Shown here: positions 46,579 through 57,467 of the stretch, in pieces
Layout of the letters: every line of letters starts with the position of its first letter
How positions within the stretch are numbered: position 1 is the stretch's first letter
NCBI RefSeq assembly: GCF_003067705.1
Contig: NZ_QANL01000002.1
Span: 620,001-684,000, forward strand
Reading direction: 5' to 3'
From: Planctomonas deserti
GTDB lineage: Bacteria > Actinomycetota > Actinomycetes > Actinomycetales > Microbacteriaceae
DNA length: 64,000 nt
Notes under the pieces: generated by a model
What the model saw: only the letters and a program-made list of their open reading frames with translations
Database searches by the model: none
What the model was told of the DNA's origin: nothing
Position numbers and translations under genes: made by a program

Positions 46579-47518
46579 CACCGCCCCCTCGGCCGGCCAC
46601 TACGTCGCCGACCTCGAAGAGACGCCGGTCGGAGCGATCGACCAGGTCGACTCCAGCCAGAAGGCCCGCAGCACCTGGTCGGACGCCTGGGACTCGATGC
46701 GCGGGCGTCCCCTGTTCTGGATCTCGGCGGTGCTCATCGTGATCATCGTCGCCGTGGCGGCATTCCCGAACCTGTTCTCGCACACGGATCCGGCGCGCGG
46801 CTGCCTCCTCCCGGACAGCAACGGCGGCCCCGAGGCCGGGCACATCTTCGGCTTCACCCGCCAGGGCTGCGACGTGTACGCGCGCGTCGTGTACGGCGCC
46901 CAGGCGTCCCTGACCGTCGGGCTGCTCGCCACGGTGATCGCGACGCTCGTCGGGCTCGTCATCGGCGCCCTCTCCGGGTACTACGGCGGGGCGTTCGACG
47001 CGATCGCCTCGCGCATCGGCGACATCTTCCTCGCCATCCCGACCGTGCTCGGCGCCATCGTGCTCATGTCGGTGCTGCCGGTCCGGGACCCCTGGACCGT
47101 CGCGCTCGTGCTCTCCGTGTTCGCCTGGCCGCAGGTCGCCCGCATCACCCGCGGAGCGGTCCTCTCGGCACGGAACGCCGACTACGTGACCGCGTCCATC
47201 GCCCTCGGCGTATCGCGGTTCCGCATCCTGGTGCGGCACGTCGTGCCGAACGCGATCGCTCCCGTGATCGTCGTCGCCACGACCTCGCTCGGCACGTTCA
47301 TCGTCGCCGAGGCCACCCTCTCGTTCCTCGGCATCGGCCTCCCGCCGAGCGTCATGTCCTGGGGCAACGACATCGGACAGGCCCGGGTCTCCGTCGCCAC
47401 CGCGCCGATGGTTCTCTTCTACCCGGCGGCCGCGCTGTCGCTCACCGTGCTGTCGTTCCTGATGCTCGGTGACGTCGTGCGTGACGCCCTCGACCCGAAG
47501 GCGAGGGCCCGCCGATGA
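46568..47518 (+). CDS. Oligopeptide ABC transporter permease, DppC/OppC-type, locus 1
   Basis: The 316-residue protein has an N-terminal cytoplasmic stretch of about 40 residues and six transmembrane segments. The region HIFGFTRQGCDVYARVVYGA and coupling loop YVTASIALGVSRFRILVRHV with VPNAIAPVIV are as in OppC. Partner of the DppB-type permease; its stop overlaps the ATPase start (ATGA). Confidence 0.92.
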   Translation: MPSNTAPSAGHYVADLEETPVGAIDQVDSSQKARSTWSDAWDSMRGRPLFWISAVLIVIIVAVAAFPNLFSHTDPARGCLLPDSNGGPEAGHIFGFTRQGCDVYARVVYGAQASLTVGLLATVIATLVGLVIGALSGYYGGAFDAIASRIGDIFLAIPTVLGAIVLMSVLPVRDPWTVALVLSVFAWPQVARITRGAVLSARNADYVTASIALGVSRFRILVRHVVPNAIAPVIVVATTSLGTFIVAEATLSFLGIGLPPSVMSWGNDIGQARVSVATAPMVLFYPAAALSLTVLSFLMLGDVVRDALDPKARARR

Positions 47519-49266
47519 GCCAGGAGTACACCCTGTCCAGCACCGCAACCGCAGACACCAGCGCGAACGCGCCGCTGCTGCAGATCCGCGACCTCGAGGT
47601 CGGCTTCAAGACCCAGCGCGGCCTCGTGCCGGCCGTCCGCGGCGTCGATCTCACGCTGCACGCCGGTCAGACCCTCGCCATCGTGGGGGAGTCCGGTTCG
47701 GGCAAGTCCACGACCGCGCAGGCGATCATCAACCTTCTGCCCGGCGCGGGCCAGGTCACCGGCGGTCAGATCCTGTTCGAGGGCAAGGACCTGACCAAGC
47801 TGTCCTCGGCCGCGATGCAGGACGTGCGCGGCCGGGAGATCGGCTACGTGCCGCAGGACCCTATGTCGAACCTGAACCCGGTGTGGAGCATCGGCTTCCA
47901 GGTCGAGGAGGCCATCAAGGCCAACGGGATCGCCCAGGGTCGCGACGCCCGGAAGCGGACGATCGAGGTGCTGAAGGAAGCCGGCCTGAGCGACGCGGAG
48001 GACCGGCTCAAGCAGTTCCCGCACCAGTTCTCCGGCGGCATGCGCCAGCGCGTGCTCATCGGCATCGGACTCTCCTCGCGCCCGAAGCTGCTCATCGCGG
48101 ACGAGCCGACCTCGGCGCTCGACGTGACCGTGCAGCGCACGATCCTCGACCACCTCGAGACGCTGACCCGCGACTACGGCACCTCCGTGCTCTTCATCAC
48201 GCACGACCTCGGCCTCGCCGTGGAGCGCGCGGAGCAGCTCGTGGTCATGTACAAGGGCAAGGTCGTCGAGGCCGGTCCCTCCGCTGAGATCCTCGCCAAC
48301 CCGCTGCACCCGTACACGCAGCGGCTCGTGGCCGCGGCGCCGAGCCTCGCGTCGCGTCGCATCCAGTCGGCGCGCCGACCGGAGACGACCGACCAGCTCG
48401 ACATCTCGTCGGTGGGCTCCGCGGACGACCGGCTGATCGCGCGGGCCGACGCCCGCGAGAGCGGGACGCACCAGGACCTGATCCAGGTGACCAACGTCTC
48501 GAAGGTCTACAACATCCGCAAGGGCGGCTTCAAGACGGACCAGCTGAAGGCCGTGGACGACGTGTCGTTCGCCATCCCCAAGGGCACCACCATGGCGCTC
48601 GTGGGGGAGTCCGGATCCGGCAAGTCGACCGTCGCGAAGCTCGTGCTGCAGCTGGAGTCGATCACCTCCGGGTCGATCACGTTCGACAACCGGGACGTCG
48701 CGGGGCTCCGCGGCAAGGAGCTGCTCAACTTCCGCCGCCGTGTGCAGCCGGTGTTCCAGGATCCGTACGGCTCGCTCGACCCCATGTACAGCGTGGGCAA
48801 AACGATCGCCGAGCCGCTCGTCGCGCACGGCGTGGGCGACCGGGCGTCTCGCCAGGCCCGCGTGCGGGAGCTGCTCGACCAGGTCGCGCTGCCCGCGTCG
48901 ACGGTCAACCGTTACCCGAACGAGCTGTCCGGCGGACAGCGCCAGCGCATCGCCATCGCGCGTGCGCTCGCGCTGAAGCCCGACGTGATCGTGCTCGACG
49001 AGGCGGTGTCCGCGCTCGACGTGCTTGTGCAGGGGCAGATCCTCAACCTGATCACCGATCTGCAGGCGGAGCTGGGGCTCACGTACCTCTTCATCACGCA
49101 CGACCTCGCGGTCGTGCGGCTCGTCGCGGACTCGGTCTGCGTCATGCAGAAGGGGCGCATCGTGGAGTCGGCGAGCACGGACGACGTGTTCGACAACCCG
49201 CGCGAGGCCTACACGCAGAAGCTGCTCGAGGCCATCCCGGGGGCGCACTTCCAGTTCGGCCGCTGA
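47515..49266 (+). CDS. Fused oligopeptide ABC ATPase (DppD-DppF), locus 1
   Basis: The 583-residue protein holds two complete ATPase domains. The first (about 18-270) has GESGSGKSTTAQ, SGGMRQRV and LLIADEPTSALD; the second (about 320-580) has GESGSGKSTVAK, SGGQRQRI and VIVLDEAVSALD. Fusing the two ATPases, usually separate genes, is common in actinobacteria. It lacks the Cys-rich oligo_HPP tail after the first domain that the ATPase of locus 2 has, suggesting a different subgroup. It is the last gene of the operon. Confidence 0.93.
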   Translation: MSQEYTLSSTATADTSANAPLLQIRDLEVGFKTQRGLVPAVRGVDLTLHAGQTLAIVGESGSGKSTTAQAIINLLPGAGQVTGGQILFEGKDLTKLSSAAMQDVRGREIGYVPQDPMSNLNPVWSIGFQVEEAIKANGIAQGRDARKRTIEVLKEAGLSDAEDRLKQFPHQFSGGMRQRVLIGIGLSSRPKLLIADEPTSALDVTVQRTILDHLETLTRDYGTSVLFITHDLGLAVERAEQLVVMYKGKVVEAGPSAEILANPLHPYTQRLVAAAPSLASRRIQSARRPETTDQLDISSVGSADDRLIARADARESGTHQDLIQVTNVSKVYNIRKGGFKTDQLKAVDDVSFAIPKGTTMALVGESGSGKSTVAKLVLQLESITSGSITFDNRDVAGLRGKELLNFRRRVQPVFQDPYGSLDPMYSVGKTIAEPLVAHGVGDRASRQARVRELLDQVALPASTVNRYPNELSGGQRQRIAIARALALKPDVIVLDEAVSALDVLVQGQILNLITDLQAELGLTYLFITHDLAVVRLVADSVCVMQKGRIVESASTDDVFDNPREAYTQKLLEAIPGAHFQFGR

Positions 49267-49301
49267 CCCCGGCCAGCCGCTGCCCCCGGTCACCCCACCT
49301 G

Positions 49302-49368
49302 CCCCTGCCCAGGCAGAAGGTTCCTGCCCAGCTTTCAGCTGCGCACGATCCTTCTGCCTGGGCAGGGG
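49302..49368. terminator. Long hairpin between convergent genes
   Basis: Perfect 19-bp arms, CCCCTGCCCAGGCAGAAGG (49302-49320) and its complement (49350-49368), enclose a 29-nt loop that contains AGCTTTCAGCT. It lies after the opp operon and before the convergent exporter permease. Confidence 0.78.
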
Positions 49369-49439
49369 CTTGTTCGTGGGTTGGGGGTTCCGGGCTGGGT
49401 TCGGGCGAGGGGGCCCCGGGTGGCGATGGGGGCGCGTCC

Positions 49440-50291
49440 TCAGCGCACGGACTTCCGCTCGTAGATCGCCACGGACCAGACGTAGCCGCCGATGGCGAGC
49501 ACGATGCACCAGCCGATCGCGAACGGCGGGTACCAGCCGAGCGGCGTGCCGAGCAGGAGTCCGCGCGTGGTCTCGATGAAGGGTGTGAACGGCTGGTACT
49601 GGGCGAAGCCCTGCAGCCAGCCCGGCATGGACTCCGTCGGCACGAAGCCGCTGCCGATGAAGGGCAGCAGGAGGAAGAGGAGAGGCTGGTTGCTGGCCGT
49701 CTCGACCGACTTGGCTTGCATCCCCATGCCGATGGCGACCCAGCTGATCGCGAACGCGATGAGCGCGATCAGGCCCACGGCGGCCAGCCACTCGCCGGGC
49801 CCGGCCGACGGGCGGAAGCCGACGAGCAGGGCGACGCCCAGCACCACCGCGACCGCGAGAAAGGCCTGGATGGTGTTGCCGAGCACGTGCCCGGTGAGCA
49901 CGGCGGCGCGCGAGATCGCCATGGTGCGGAAGCGCGCCGTGATGCCCTCCGTCATGTCCATGGCGACGGTGGTTGCGGCGCCGCCCGCGGTGCCCGCGAT
50001 GGTCATCACCAGGATGCCGGGCATCACGTACGCGAGGTATGCCTCGCGTCCGCCAGCGGGGTCCACGCCCGGCAGGCCGGCGCCGAGCGTGCCGCCGAAC
50101 ACGAACACGAACAGCAGCAGGAAGACGACGGGCGCCCCGATCACGAAGATCGTGAGGCCGGGGTAGCGCACGATGTGCAGCAGGTTGCGGCGCAGCATCG
50201 TGATGGAGTCCGCAACGATGTGCGACTGCCGGCGGCCGCGGGCCGCCACTCGACCGGGCGCGGTCGGTGACTGCGTGTTGAGGGTGGTCAT
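49440..50291 (-). CDS. ABC-2 type permease (DrrB-like), multidrug exporter
   Basis: The 283-residue protein has six transmembrane segments in the ABC-2 pattern: LTIFVIGAPVVFLLLFVFVF first, YVMPGILVMTIAGTAGGAAT, then MTEGITARFRTMAISRAAVL and FVPTESMPGWLQGFAQYQPF before the last segments. The latter motif is typical of DrrB/NodJ exporters of drugs or lipids. Its start overlaps the ATPase stop by ATGA. The cargo is unknown. Confidence 0.9.
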   Translation of the reverse strand: MTTLNTQSPTAPGRVAARGRRQSHIVADSITMLRRNLLHIVRYPGLTIFVIGAPVVFLLLFVFVFGGTLGAGLPGVDPAGGREAYLAYVMPGILVMTIAGTAGGAATTVAMDMTEGITARFRTMAISRAAVLTGHVLGNTIQAFLAVAVVLGVALLVGFRPSAGPGEWLAAVGLIALIAFAISWVAIGMGMQAKSVETASNQPLLFLLLPFIGSGFVPTESMPGWLQGFAQYQPFTPFIETTRGLLLGTPLGWYPPFAIGWCIVLAIGGYVWSVAIYERKSVR

Positions 50292-51232
50292 GACTCGGTT
50301 CCCTTCGTGTCGACCCGGCCGGTGAGCGCGAAGAACACGTCGTCGAGGTCCGGGGTGTGGATGCTGAGGTCATCGACCTCGAGGTGTGCTCGGTCGAGGC
50401 TGTCGAGCAGGGCGCGCAGGGCGCCGACACCGGCGTCTGTGGGCACCGTGAGCGCGAGCCCGGCGTCATCCCGGGCCGAGGCCGCGAAGAGGTGGGCGGC
50501 GGCGTCGAGTGCCGCGGCGTCCGCGAACCGCAGCCGCACGTGGCCGCCGGGGACGCGCCGCTTGAGCTCGTCGGGCCTGCCCTCGGCAACGATGCGGCCA
50601 CCGTCGAGCACCGCGATGCGGTCAGCGAGCTCGTCGGCCTCCTCGAGGTACTGCGTCGTCAGGAGCACGGTCGTGCCGTCCGCGACGAGGCCCCGCACGA
50701 TGTCCCACATGGTGTGGCGGCTGCGCGGGTCGAGTCCGGTGGTCGGTTCGTCGAGGAAGATCACGCTCGGCGTCGAGACGAGGGTCATCGCGAGGTCGAG
50801 CCGCCGCTGCATGCCGCCGGAATAGGTGGAGAGCGGCTTGCGGGCCGCCTCGGTGAGGTCGAACTGCTCGAGGAGCTCCGCCACCCGGGTCTTCGAGCGC
50901 TTCGGGCCGAGGTGCCGCAGCCGGGCCATGAGCAGGAGGTTCTCCTCGCCCGTAAGGAGGCCGTCGACCGCCGAGAACTGACCCGTCAGGCCGATGGCGG
51001 CCCGCACGCCGTCGGGGTTGCGCGCCACGTCCGACCCGGCCACGACAGCGGAGCCGGCGTCGGCCCGCACGAGGGTCGAGAGGATGGTCATGATCGTCGT
51101 CTTCCCAGCGCCGTTGGGGCCGAGCAGGGCGGTCACGGTGCCCGTCGCCACCGTGAGGCCGAGGTCGTCGAGCACGACCTTGGGGCCGTAGGACTTCCTC
51201 AGCCCGCGGGCGTCGATCGCTGCAGTGCTCAT
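50288..51232 (-). CDS. ABC transporter ATPase (DrrA-like), multidrug exporter
   Basis: The 314-residue protein has Walker A LLGPNGAGKTTIM, signature STYSGGMQRRLDLAMTLV, Walker B VIFLDEPTTGLDPRSR and a DrrA-type C-terminal domain after about residue 230 with HTPDLDDVFFALTGR. It powers the adjacent DrrB-like permease. The ATG at 51232 has AAGGAG 10 nt upstream; longer in-frame starts read into the repeats. A promoter with a TGACGTCA-type palindrome lies just upstream. Confidence 0.92.
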   Translation of the reverse strand: MSTAAIDARGLRKSYGPKVVLDDLGLTVATGTVTALLGPNGAGKTTIMTILSTLVRADAGSAVVAGSDVARNPDGVRAAIGLTGQFSAVDGLLTGEENLLLMARLRHLGPKRSKTRVAELLEQFDLTEAARKPLSTYSGGMQRRLDLAMTLVSTPSVIFLDEPTTGLDPRSRHTMWDIVRGLVADGTTVLLTTQYLEEADELADRIAVLDGGRIVAEGRPDELKRRVPGGHVRLRFADAAALDAAAHLFAASARDDAGLALTVPTDAGVGALRALLDSLDRAHLEVDDLSIHTPDLDDVFFALTGRVDTKGTES

Positions 51233-51252
51233 AATGCAGTGCTCCTTCCTTT

Positions 51253-51290
51253 GTGACGTCACTATGACACCACGGATGGCGTCACGGCAA
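51253..51290 (-). promoter_or_regulatory. Promoter region and palindrome upstream of the DrrA gene
   Basis: On the minus strand, -35 TTGCCG (complement of 51285-51290) and -10 CATAGT (complement of 51261-51266) have an 18-bp spacer. The perfect palindrome GTGACGTCAC (51253-51262) overlaps the likely start of transcription, and related TGAC/GTCA half-sites occur in the spacer. No regulator gene is adjacent. Confidence 0.5.
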
Positions 51291-51363
51291 GGGGGAGTGG
51301 TGTCATCGAGAAAGAAGGTGGGAAGGAGGGGGTTCTCATGACGGTCGCTCGCGGCGACTCCCA

Positions 51364-51501
51364 CGGTCCCTGAGCTCGTCGAAGGGACGTGACGCGGCGT
51401 GCTTCGCGTATACCCCTTACGGTCCCGGAGCTTGTCGAAGGGACGGAACGTGGCGGGCTTCGAGGGCGCCCCATACGGTCCCTGAGCTAGTCGAAGGGAC
51501 G
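51364..51501. repeat. REP-like palindrome cluster B (three units)
   Basis: Three reverse-oriented GTCCCT...AGGGAC hairpins lie at 51364-51389, 51420-51445 (one arm base changed to G) and 51476-51501. A degraded GTCGC-TCGCG-GCGAC remnant is near 51344. The cluster lies between the divergent DrrA and DUF222-HNH genes. Nothing else was found in the 361-bp gap beyond the DrrA promoter. Confidence 0.85.
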
Positions 51502-51593
51502 CGGGGAGCTCGCCCGCCGGAGTTCTCCACACCCCCCACGATCCCGACATCCGCGGCAGAGGCGATGTCGGTGGTGCCTGGTTCTATGTCGGC

Positions 51594-52976
51594 ATGGAAA
51601 CACCGACGTTCCCACACGACCCCGTCCCACCCGACACACCGCAGGACGCCGCGGAGACCTTCGCCGCGATGATCGACGCGGTGAAGATGTTCGAGGGCTT
51701 CTCCCGCTGGGCCGCTGCGTGCCGCGCCGAGGCCATCGATCGAGCTCGCCTATGGACGGAATCCGCCAACCTCTCCGTTCCCACGACGGGCGGGCCGCGC
51801 TGGTCCGCGAAGGTGGCCGGACACCGCGTCCTGGTCACCGAACTTGCCTGCGCCTTGCGCATCTCAGAGCGCGCTGCGGAGAACCTCATTGCCGAGAGCC
51901 AGGCGCTCGTGCATGACCTGCCCGCCACCCGAGAGGCGTTGCAGGACGGTCGGATCGGCTACCGCCACGCCCAAGTCTTGATCGACCACACCGCCACCCT
52001 CCCGCCCGCAGGAGTGGTGGCGGTGGAGGAGGCGGTGCTGCCCAGGGCGGAGTCGCTCACGGTTCCGAAGCTCGACCGAGCCACTCGGGATCTGCGCGAG
52101 CGGCTGCACCCGGAGTCGATCACGGAGCGGCACACGAAGTCGGTCACCGACCGGCATGTGGAGACGTGCCCGGCGAAGGACGGGATGGCGTGGCTGAACG
52201 CCTTCCTCCCGGCACCCGAGGTAACGGGCATTGCCAACCGTCTGCGCGACATCGCGGAGCAGCTCAAGGGTGAGCCGGGGGAGGAGAGGACGCGGACACA
52301 GCTTATGGCCGACGCGTTCACAGACCTCCTTATCGACGGCACCACCGCGGCGGGGATCACAGACACCGATGCCGCTGGTGAGGCGACGGAGGACACTTCA
52401 ACCCGGCGCATCGACGCGCCGATTGGGACCGGCATCCGCCCACGGGTGCTGGTGACCGTCCCGGTGCTGACGCTCCTCGGCCGCTCGGAGGAGCCGGGCA
52501 CGCTCGAGGGCTACGGGCCGATCGACGCGGACACCGCCCGAAGGATCGCGGCGAAGGCGCCGAGCTTCACCCGCATCCTCACCCACCCCGAGACTGGCGC
52601 CGTGCTCTCCGTCGGCCGGGACCGGTACGCGGTGCCGAGAGACCTCCGGACGTGGTTGCGGGTCCGCGACGAGACCTGCCGCTTCCCCGGCTGCAACCGG
52701 AGTGCCGCCCGCGCGGACGTGGATCACGTGACGGACTGGCAGTACGGCGGCGGCACCGACTACGGGAACCTGGTGCACCTGTGCCGATCGCATCACCGGG
52801 TGAAGCACCACACCGCCTGGTCGTCGACGTCGGCAGGCGGCGGACGGGTGCGCTGGCTCTCGCCGAGCGGACACGAGTACGAGACGGAGCCGGCGGCGCA
52901 CATCCGGCAACCGAAGCGAAAGCGGATGCAGACTCAGGGCAGTGCGTCACCAACCCCGGACGACCCGCCGTTCTAG
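51594..52976 (+). CDS. DUF222 / HNH endonuclease (13E12-repeat family)
   Basis: The 460-residue protein has an N-terminal DUF222 domain (about 20-270, with RISERAAENLIAESQALVHD and GRIGYRHAQVLIDHTATLPP) and a C-terminal HNH nuclease. In the HNH, C362 and C367 (CRFPGCNRS), D377-H378 (VDHVTDW), N392 (YGNLVHL) and C397-H400-H401 (CRSHHRVKHH) are all present, so it should be active. Mycobacterial relatives belong to the 13E12 REP family, linked to repeat spread and phage integration. The tail is basic. It is flanked on both sides by REP-like palindrome clusters. Confidence 0.9.
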   Translation: METPTFPHDPVPPDTPQDAAETFAAMIDAVKMFEGFSRWAAACRAEAIDRARLWTESANLSVPTTGGPRWSAKVAGHRVLVTELACALRISERAAENLIAESQALVHDLPATREALQDGRIGYRHAQVLIDHTATLPPAGVVAVEEAVLPRAESLTVPKLDRATRDLRERLHPESITERHTKSVTDRHVETCPAKDGMAWLNAFLPAPEVTGIANRLRDIAEQLKGEPGEERTRTQLMADAFTDLLIDGTTAAGITDTDAAGEATEDTSTRRIDAPIGTGIRPRVLVTVPVLTLLGRSEEPGTLEGYGPIDADTARRIAAKAPSFTRILTHPETGAVLSVGRDRYAVPRDLRTWLRVRDETCRFPGCNRSAARADVDHVTDWQYGGGTDYGNLVHLCRSHHRVKHHTAWSSTSAGGGRVRWLSPSGHEYETEPAAHIRQPKRKRMQTQGSASPTPDDPPF

Positions 52977-53008
52977 GAGAAGCCGCGAGAGATACCCGAG
53001 GAACGTCA

Positions 53009-53578
53009 CGTCGCTTCGACAGGCTCAGCGACCGTGGGGTCGGCTCCTGCGTGCCCGGCGCCACTAGACGGTCCCTGAGCTTGTCGAAGGGACGGCATGT
53101 GTTTTGAAGACGGGAGGTGGGGCGCCGGGAGAGCGGGCTGCAGCGTCGCTTCGTCAGGCTCAGCGACCGTGGGGCTGGCTCCTGCGCGTCCGGCACCATT
53201 ACACGGTCCCTGAGCTTGTCGAAGGGACGGCACGTGTTTCGAAGACGAGAGGCGGGGCGCCGGGAGAGCAGGCCTGCAGCGTCGCTTCGTCAGGCTCGGC
53301 GACCGTGGGGCGGGCTCCTGCGCGACCGGCACCGTTACACGGTCCCTGAGCTTGTCGAAGGGACGGCATGTGTTTCGAAGGCGGGAGGTGGGGCGCCGGG
53401 AGAGCAGGGCGGCAGCGTCGCTTCGTCAGGCTCGGCGACCGTGGGGCGGGCTCCTGCGCGTCCGGCACCGTTACACGGTCCCTGAGCTTGTCGAAGGGAC
53501 GGTACGTGTTTCGCACACGAAGGTGGGGCGTCGTCGGCAAGTAGGAACGTCACATCGCTCCGACGAGCTCAGCGACCG
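53009..53578. repeat. REP-like palindrome cluster C (nine units, 136-bp tandem array)
   Basis: Forward GTCGCT-type hairpins (starts 53009, 53144, 53280, 53416, and a degenerate one at 53554) alternate with reverse GTCCCT-type hairpins (starts 53069, 53204, 53340, 53476). The repeating block is 135-136 bp, four copies. It fills the convergent gap 52977-53600 after the DUF222-HNH gene. No gene is credible in it, although several frames remain open through it. Confidence 0.9.
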
Positions 53579-53600
53579 TGCGAGCGGAGCGTGCCCGCAC

Positions 53601-54466
53601 TCACGCGAGGGTGAGGGCGCAGGCGGCGACGAGGACGAGGGTCACCGCCATCGACCACCACTCCCACCGCGACACCCGCTGCCTGCCCGCCGACGATGAC
53701 TCAGGGGACCCGGCGCCAACACCCTCGCCGGTACCAGTACCAGGACCAGTACCAGTACCAGTTCCAGCACCAGCACCGGACGTAATCGCAGACTCACGCG
53801 CCGCGGGCTCGGTGTCCCAGCGGTCGCGGGCGCCCTCGATGATGCTGCCGATCGTGGGCTCGGAGCGGCGGGCCGGGCGCCCGAGTCCTCCGGCACCGGT
53901 GCGCCGCACCCCGGCTGCTCGAGGCTGCTCGGGCGCGGCGAAGCGCGCGTCCGACGATCCGGTCTGGAAGGGCCGGTCGATGCCGGTCGACGGCGCGCCC
54001 CAGCTCCGGATCGCCCGGCCGTCCTTCAGGCGAACCAGAAGCGAAAAGCGCGTCGTGAAGTCATCGACGAGCGCCCACGCGATGCGGTGCCTGCGGAACA
54101 CGTTGACGATCGTGATGCCGTCCGGCCCGAGGGCGACGCACGGCCGCAGCATCACGACGTAGACGGTCCACAGCACGAGCAGCAGCCAGGGCAGCGCCGT
54201 CAGGGCGAACTCCGTCGCGCCGCGGAGAACGGCGTCGACGAAGAGCCAGAGCACGAACGCGGCCACGATCCCGAAGGTCCACAGCGACGACGCGGGCCGC
54301 AGCACGATCCGCTCCGCCGATTCACGACCCGGGCCGGAACCGCGACCAGAACCGGACCCAGGACCGCTAGACCCAGCACCGCCGGACCCAGTACCAGCAC
54401 CAGACCCAGACCCAGACCCAGACCCAGACCCAGACCCAGTACCGCCGGGCCCTCCCGATGCGGCGC

Positions 54467-54470
<4 letters not shown>
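53601..54470 (-). CDS. PH-domain membrane protein coupled to the oligopeptide transporter
   Basis: The 289-residue protein starts at GTG 54470, overlapping the ATPase stop (GTGA). Residues 1-50 are Gly/Ser-rich (from a hexamer repeat); next ERIVLRPASSLWTFGIVAAF starts two transmembrane segments (about 58-77 and 84-105), followed by a bacterial PH (bPH_6-like) domain (ALGPDGITIVNVFRRHRIAW, DDFTTRFSLLVRLKDGRAIR). A second low-complexity linker of G/T/S/E follows, then one C-terminal transmembrane segment (about 268-288). It is the last gene of locus 2; its role in transport is unknown. Confidence 0.75.
53731..53777. repeat. CCAGTA-type hexamer repeat inside the PH-domain gene
   Basis: GTACCAG/CCAGTA units repeat imperfectly about seven times. 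They encode the G/T-rich linker (GTGTGTGPGTGTG) before the last membrane segment. Confidence 0.8.
54401..54439. repeat. CAGACC hexamer repeat inside the PH-domain gene
   Basis: Six exact CAGACC copies (54401-54436) plus a partial one encode the GSGSGSGS stretch at the protein's N-terminus. Hexamer changes keep the frame, so linker length may vary between strains. Confidence 0.9.
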
Positions 54471-56540
<2,070 letters not shown>

Positions 56541-56548
<8 letters not shown>

Positions 56549-57464
56549 GTGTTGCTCCCGAGGTCGGGTCGACGGCGTCGCGCAGGGCGTCGCCGATGAG
56601 GCTGGTGGCGAGCACGGTCAGGATGAGGACCGCGGAGGGGAAGACGAAGAGCCAGGGCCGGGTCACCGCAGCGCTGCTGCCCGCGGAGAGCAGGGTGCCG
56701 AGGGACACGTCCGGCGGCTGGATGCCGAAGCCGAAGAAGCTGAGCGCCGTCTCGGACAGGATCGCGGCGCCGACGCCGAGGGTCGCGTCGATAATGAGCA
56801 GCGATGCGACGTTCGGGATGATGTGCCGGCGCACGATCGTGAGGCCGCCGACGCCCATGTAGCGGGCCGCCTTCACGTACTCGCGCTCGCGCAGCGACAT
56901 GGTCTGGCCGCGGACGACGCGGGCGAGCACCATCCAGCCGAACAGGGCGAGGAACAGGATGAGCGCGACGATGGAGGCGTTCTTGAAGGTTGGGCTGAGC
57001 AGCACGAGGATGTAGAAGCTCGGCAGCACGAGCAGCAGGTCGATGAACCAGACGATGACCCTGTCCCACACCCCGCCGACGTAGCCGCTGATCGCGCCGA
57101 CGAAGCCGGCGATGAGGGCAGCGGCCGGGCCGACGATGAGGCCGACGAGCAGCGACTTCTGCAGCCCGATGATCGTCTGCGCGTACAGGTCCTGGCCGAT
57201 GCCGTTGGTGCCGAACCAGTGGCTCGCCGACGGGCCCTGGCTGAACGCGAGCCCGTCCTGGTCGGTCGCGCTCCACGGGTAGAGGGCGAGGCCGAACAGT
57301 GCCCAGAGGCAGATGAGCAGCAGGGCGATCGCGCCGACCCAGAATCGTGGCGTGCTGCGCAGCCGGCGCCAGATCTGGGCGAGCCGCGAGTTGACCGCGT
57401 CCGTCTGGTGGGCGCCCTCGACGTGCTCGGAGGACTCGACGAGCTCGGGGTTGAGGAGGGACAT
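56541..57464 (-). CDS. Oligopeptide ABC transporter permease, DppC/OppC-type, locus 2
   Basis: The 307-residue protein has a 40-residue cytoplasmic start and six transmembrane segments. HWFGTNGIGQDLYAQTIIGL and the coupling loop EYVKAARYMGVGGLTIVRRH with IIPNVASLLI are as in OppC. It starts 3 nt after the stop of the DppB-type gene. Confidence 0.92.
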
Positions 57465-57467
57465 GCG

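Noticed and set aside
47419-50601. Open minus-strand frame of 1060 codons opposite the fused ATPase and running through the exporter permease
   Set aside because: It crosses two convincing genes in other frames and has no motif of its own.
51594-52976. DUF222-HNH gene as part of a restriction-modification or anti-phage island
   Set aside because: No methylase, specificity subunit, helicase or other defence gene is adjacent; neighbours are transporters and repeats.
53006-53553. Several small open frames within repeat cluster C
   Set aside because: They translate the repeat itself in different frames (VPSTSSG, PSLRQAQGP), with no ribosome sites.
53009-53578. Possible CRISPR array (regular repeats and spacers)
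   Set aside because: Repeats are palindromic, alternate in orientation, and the 'spacers' are nearly identical to each other; no cas genes are present.
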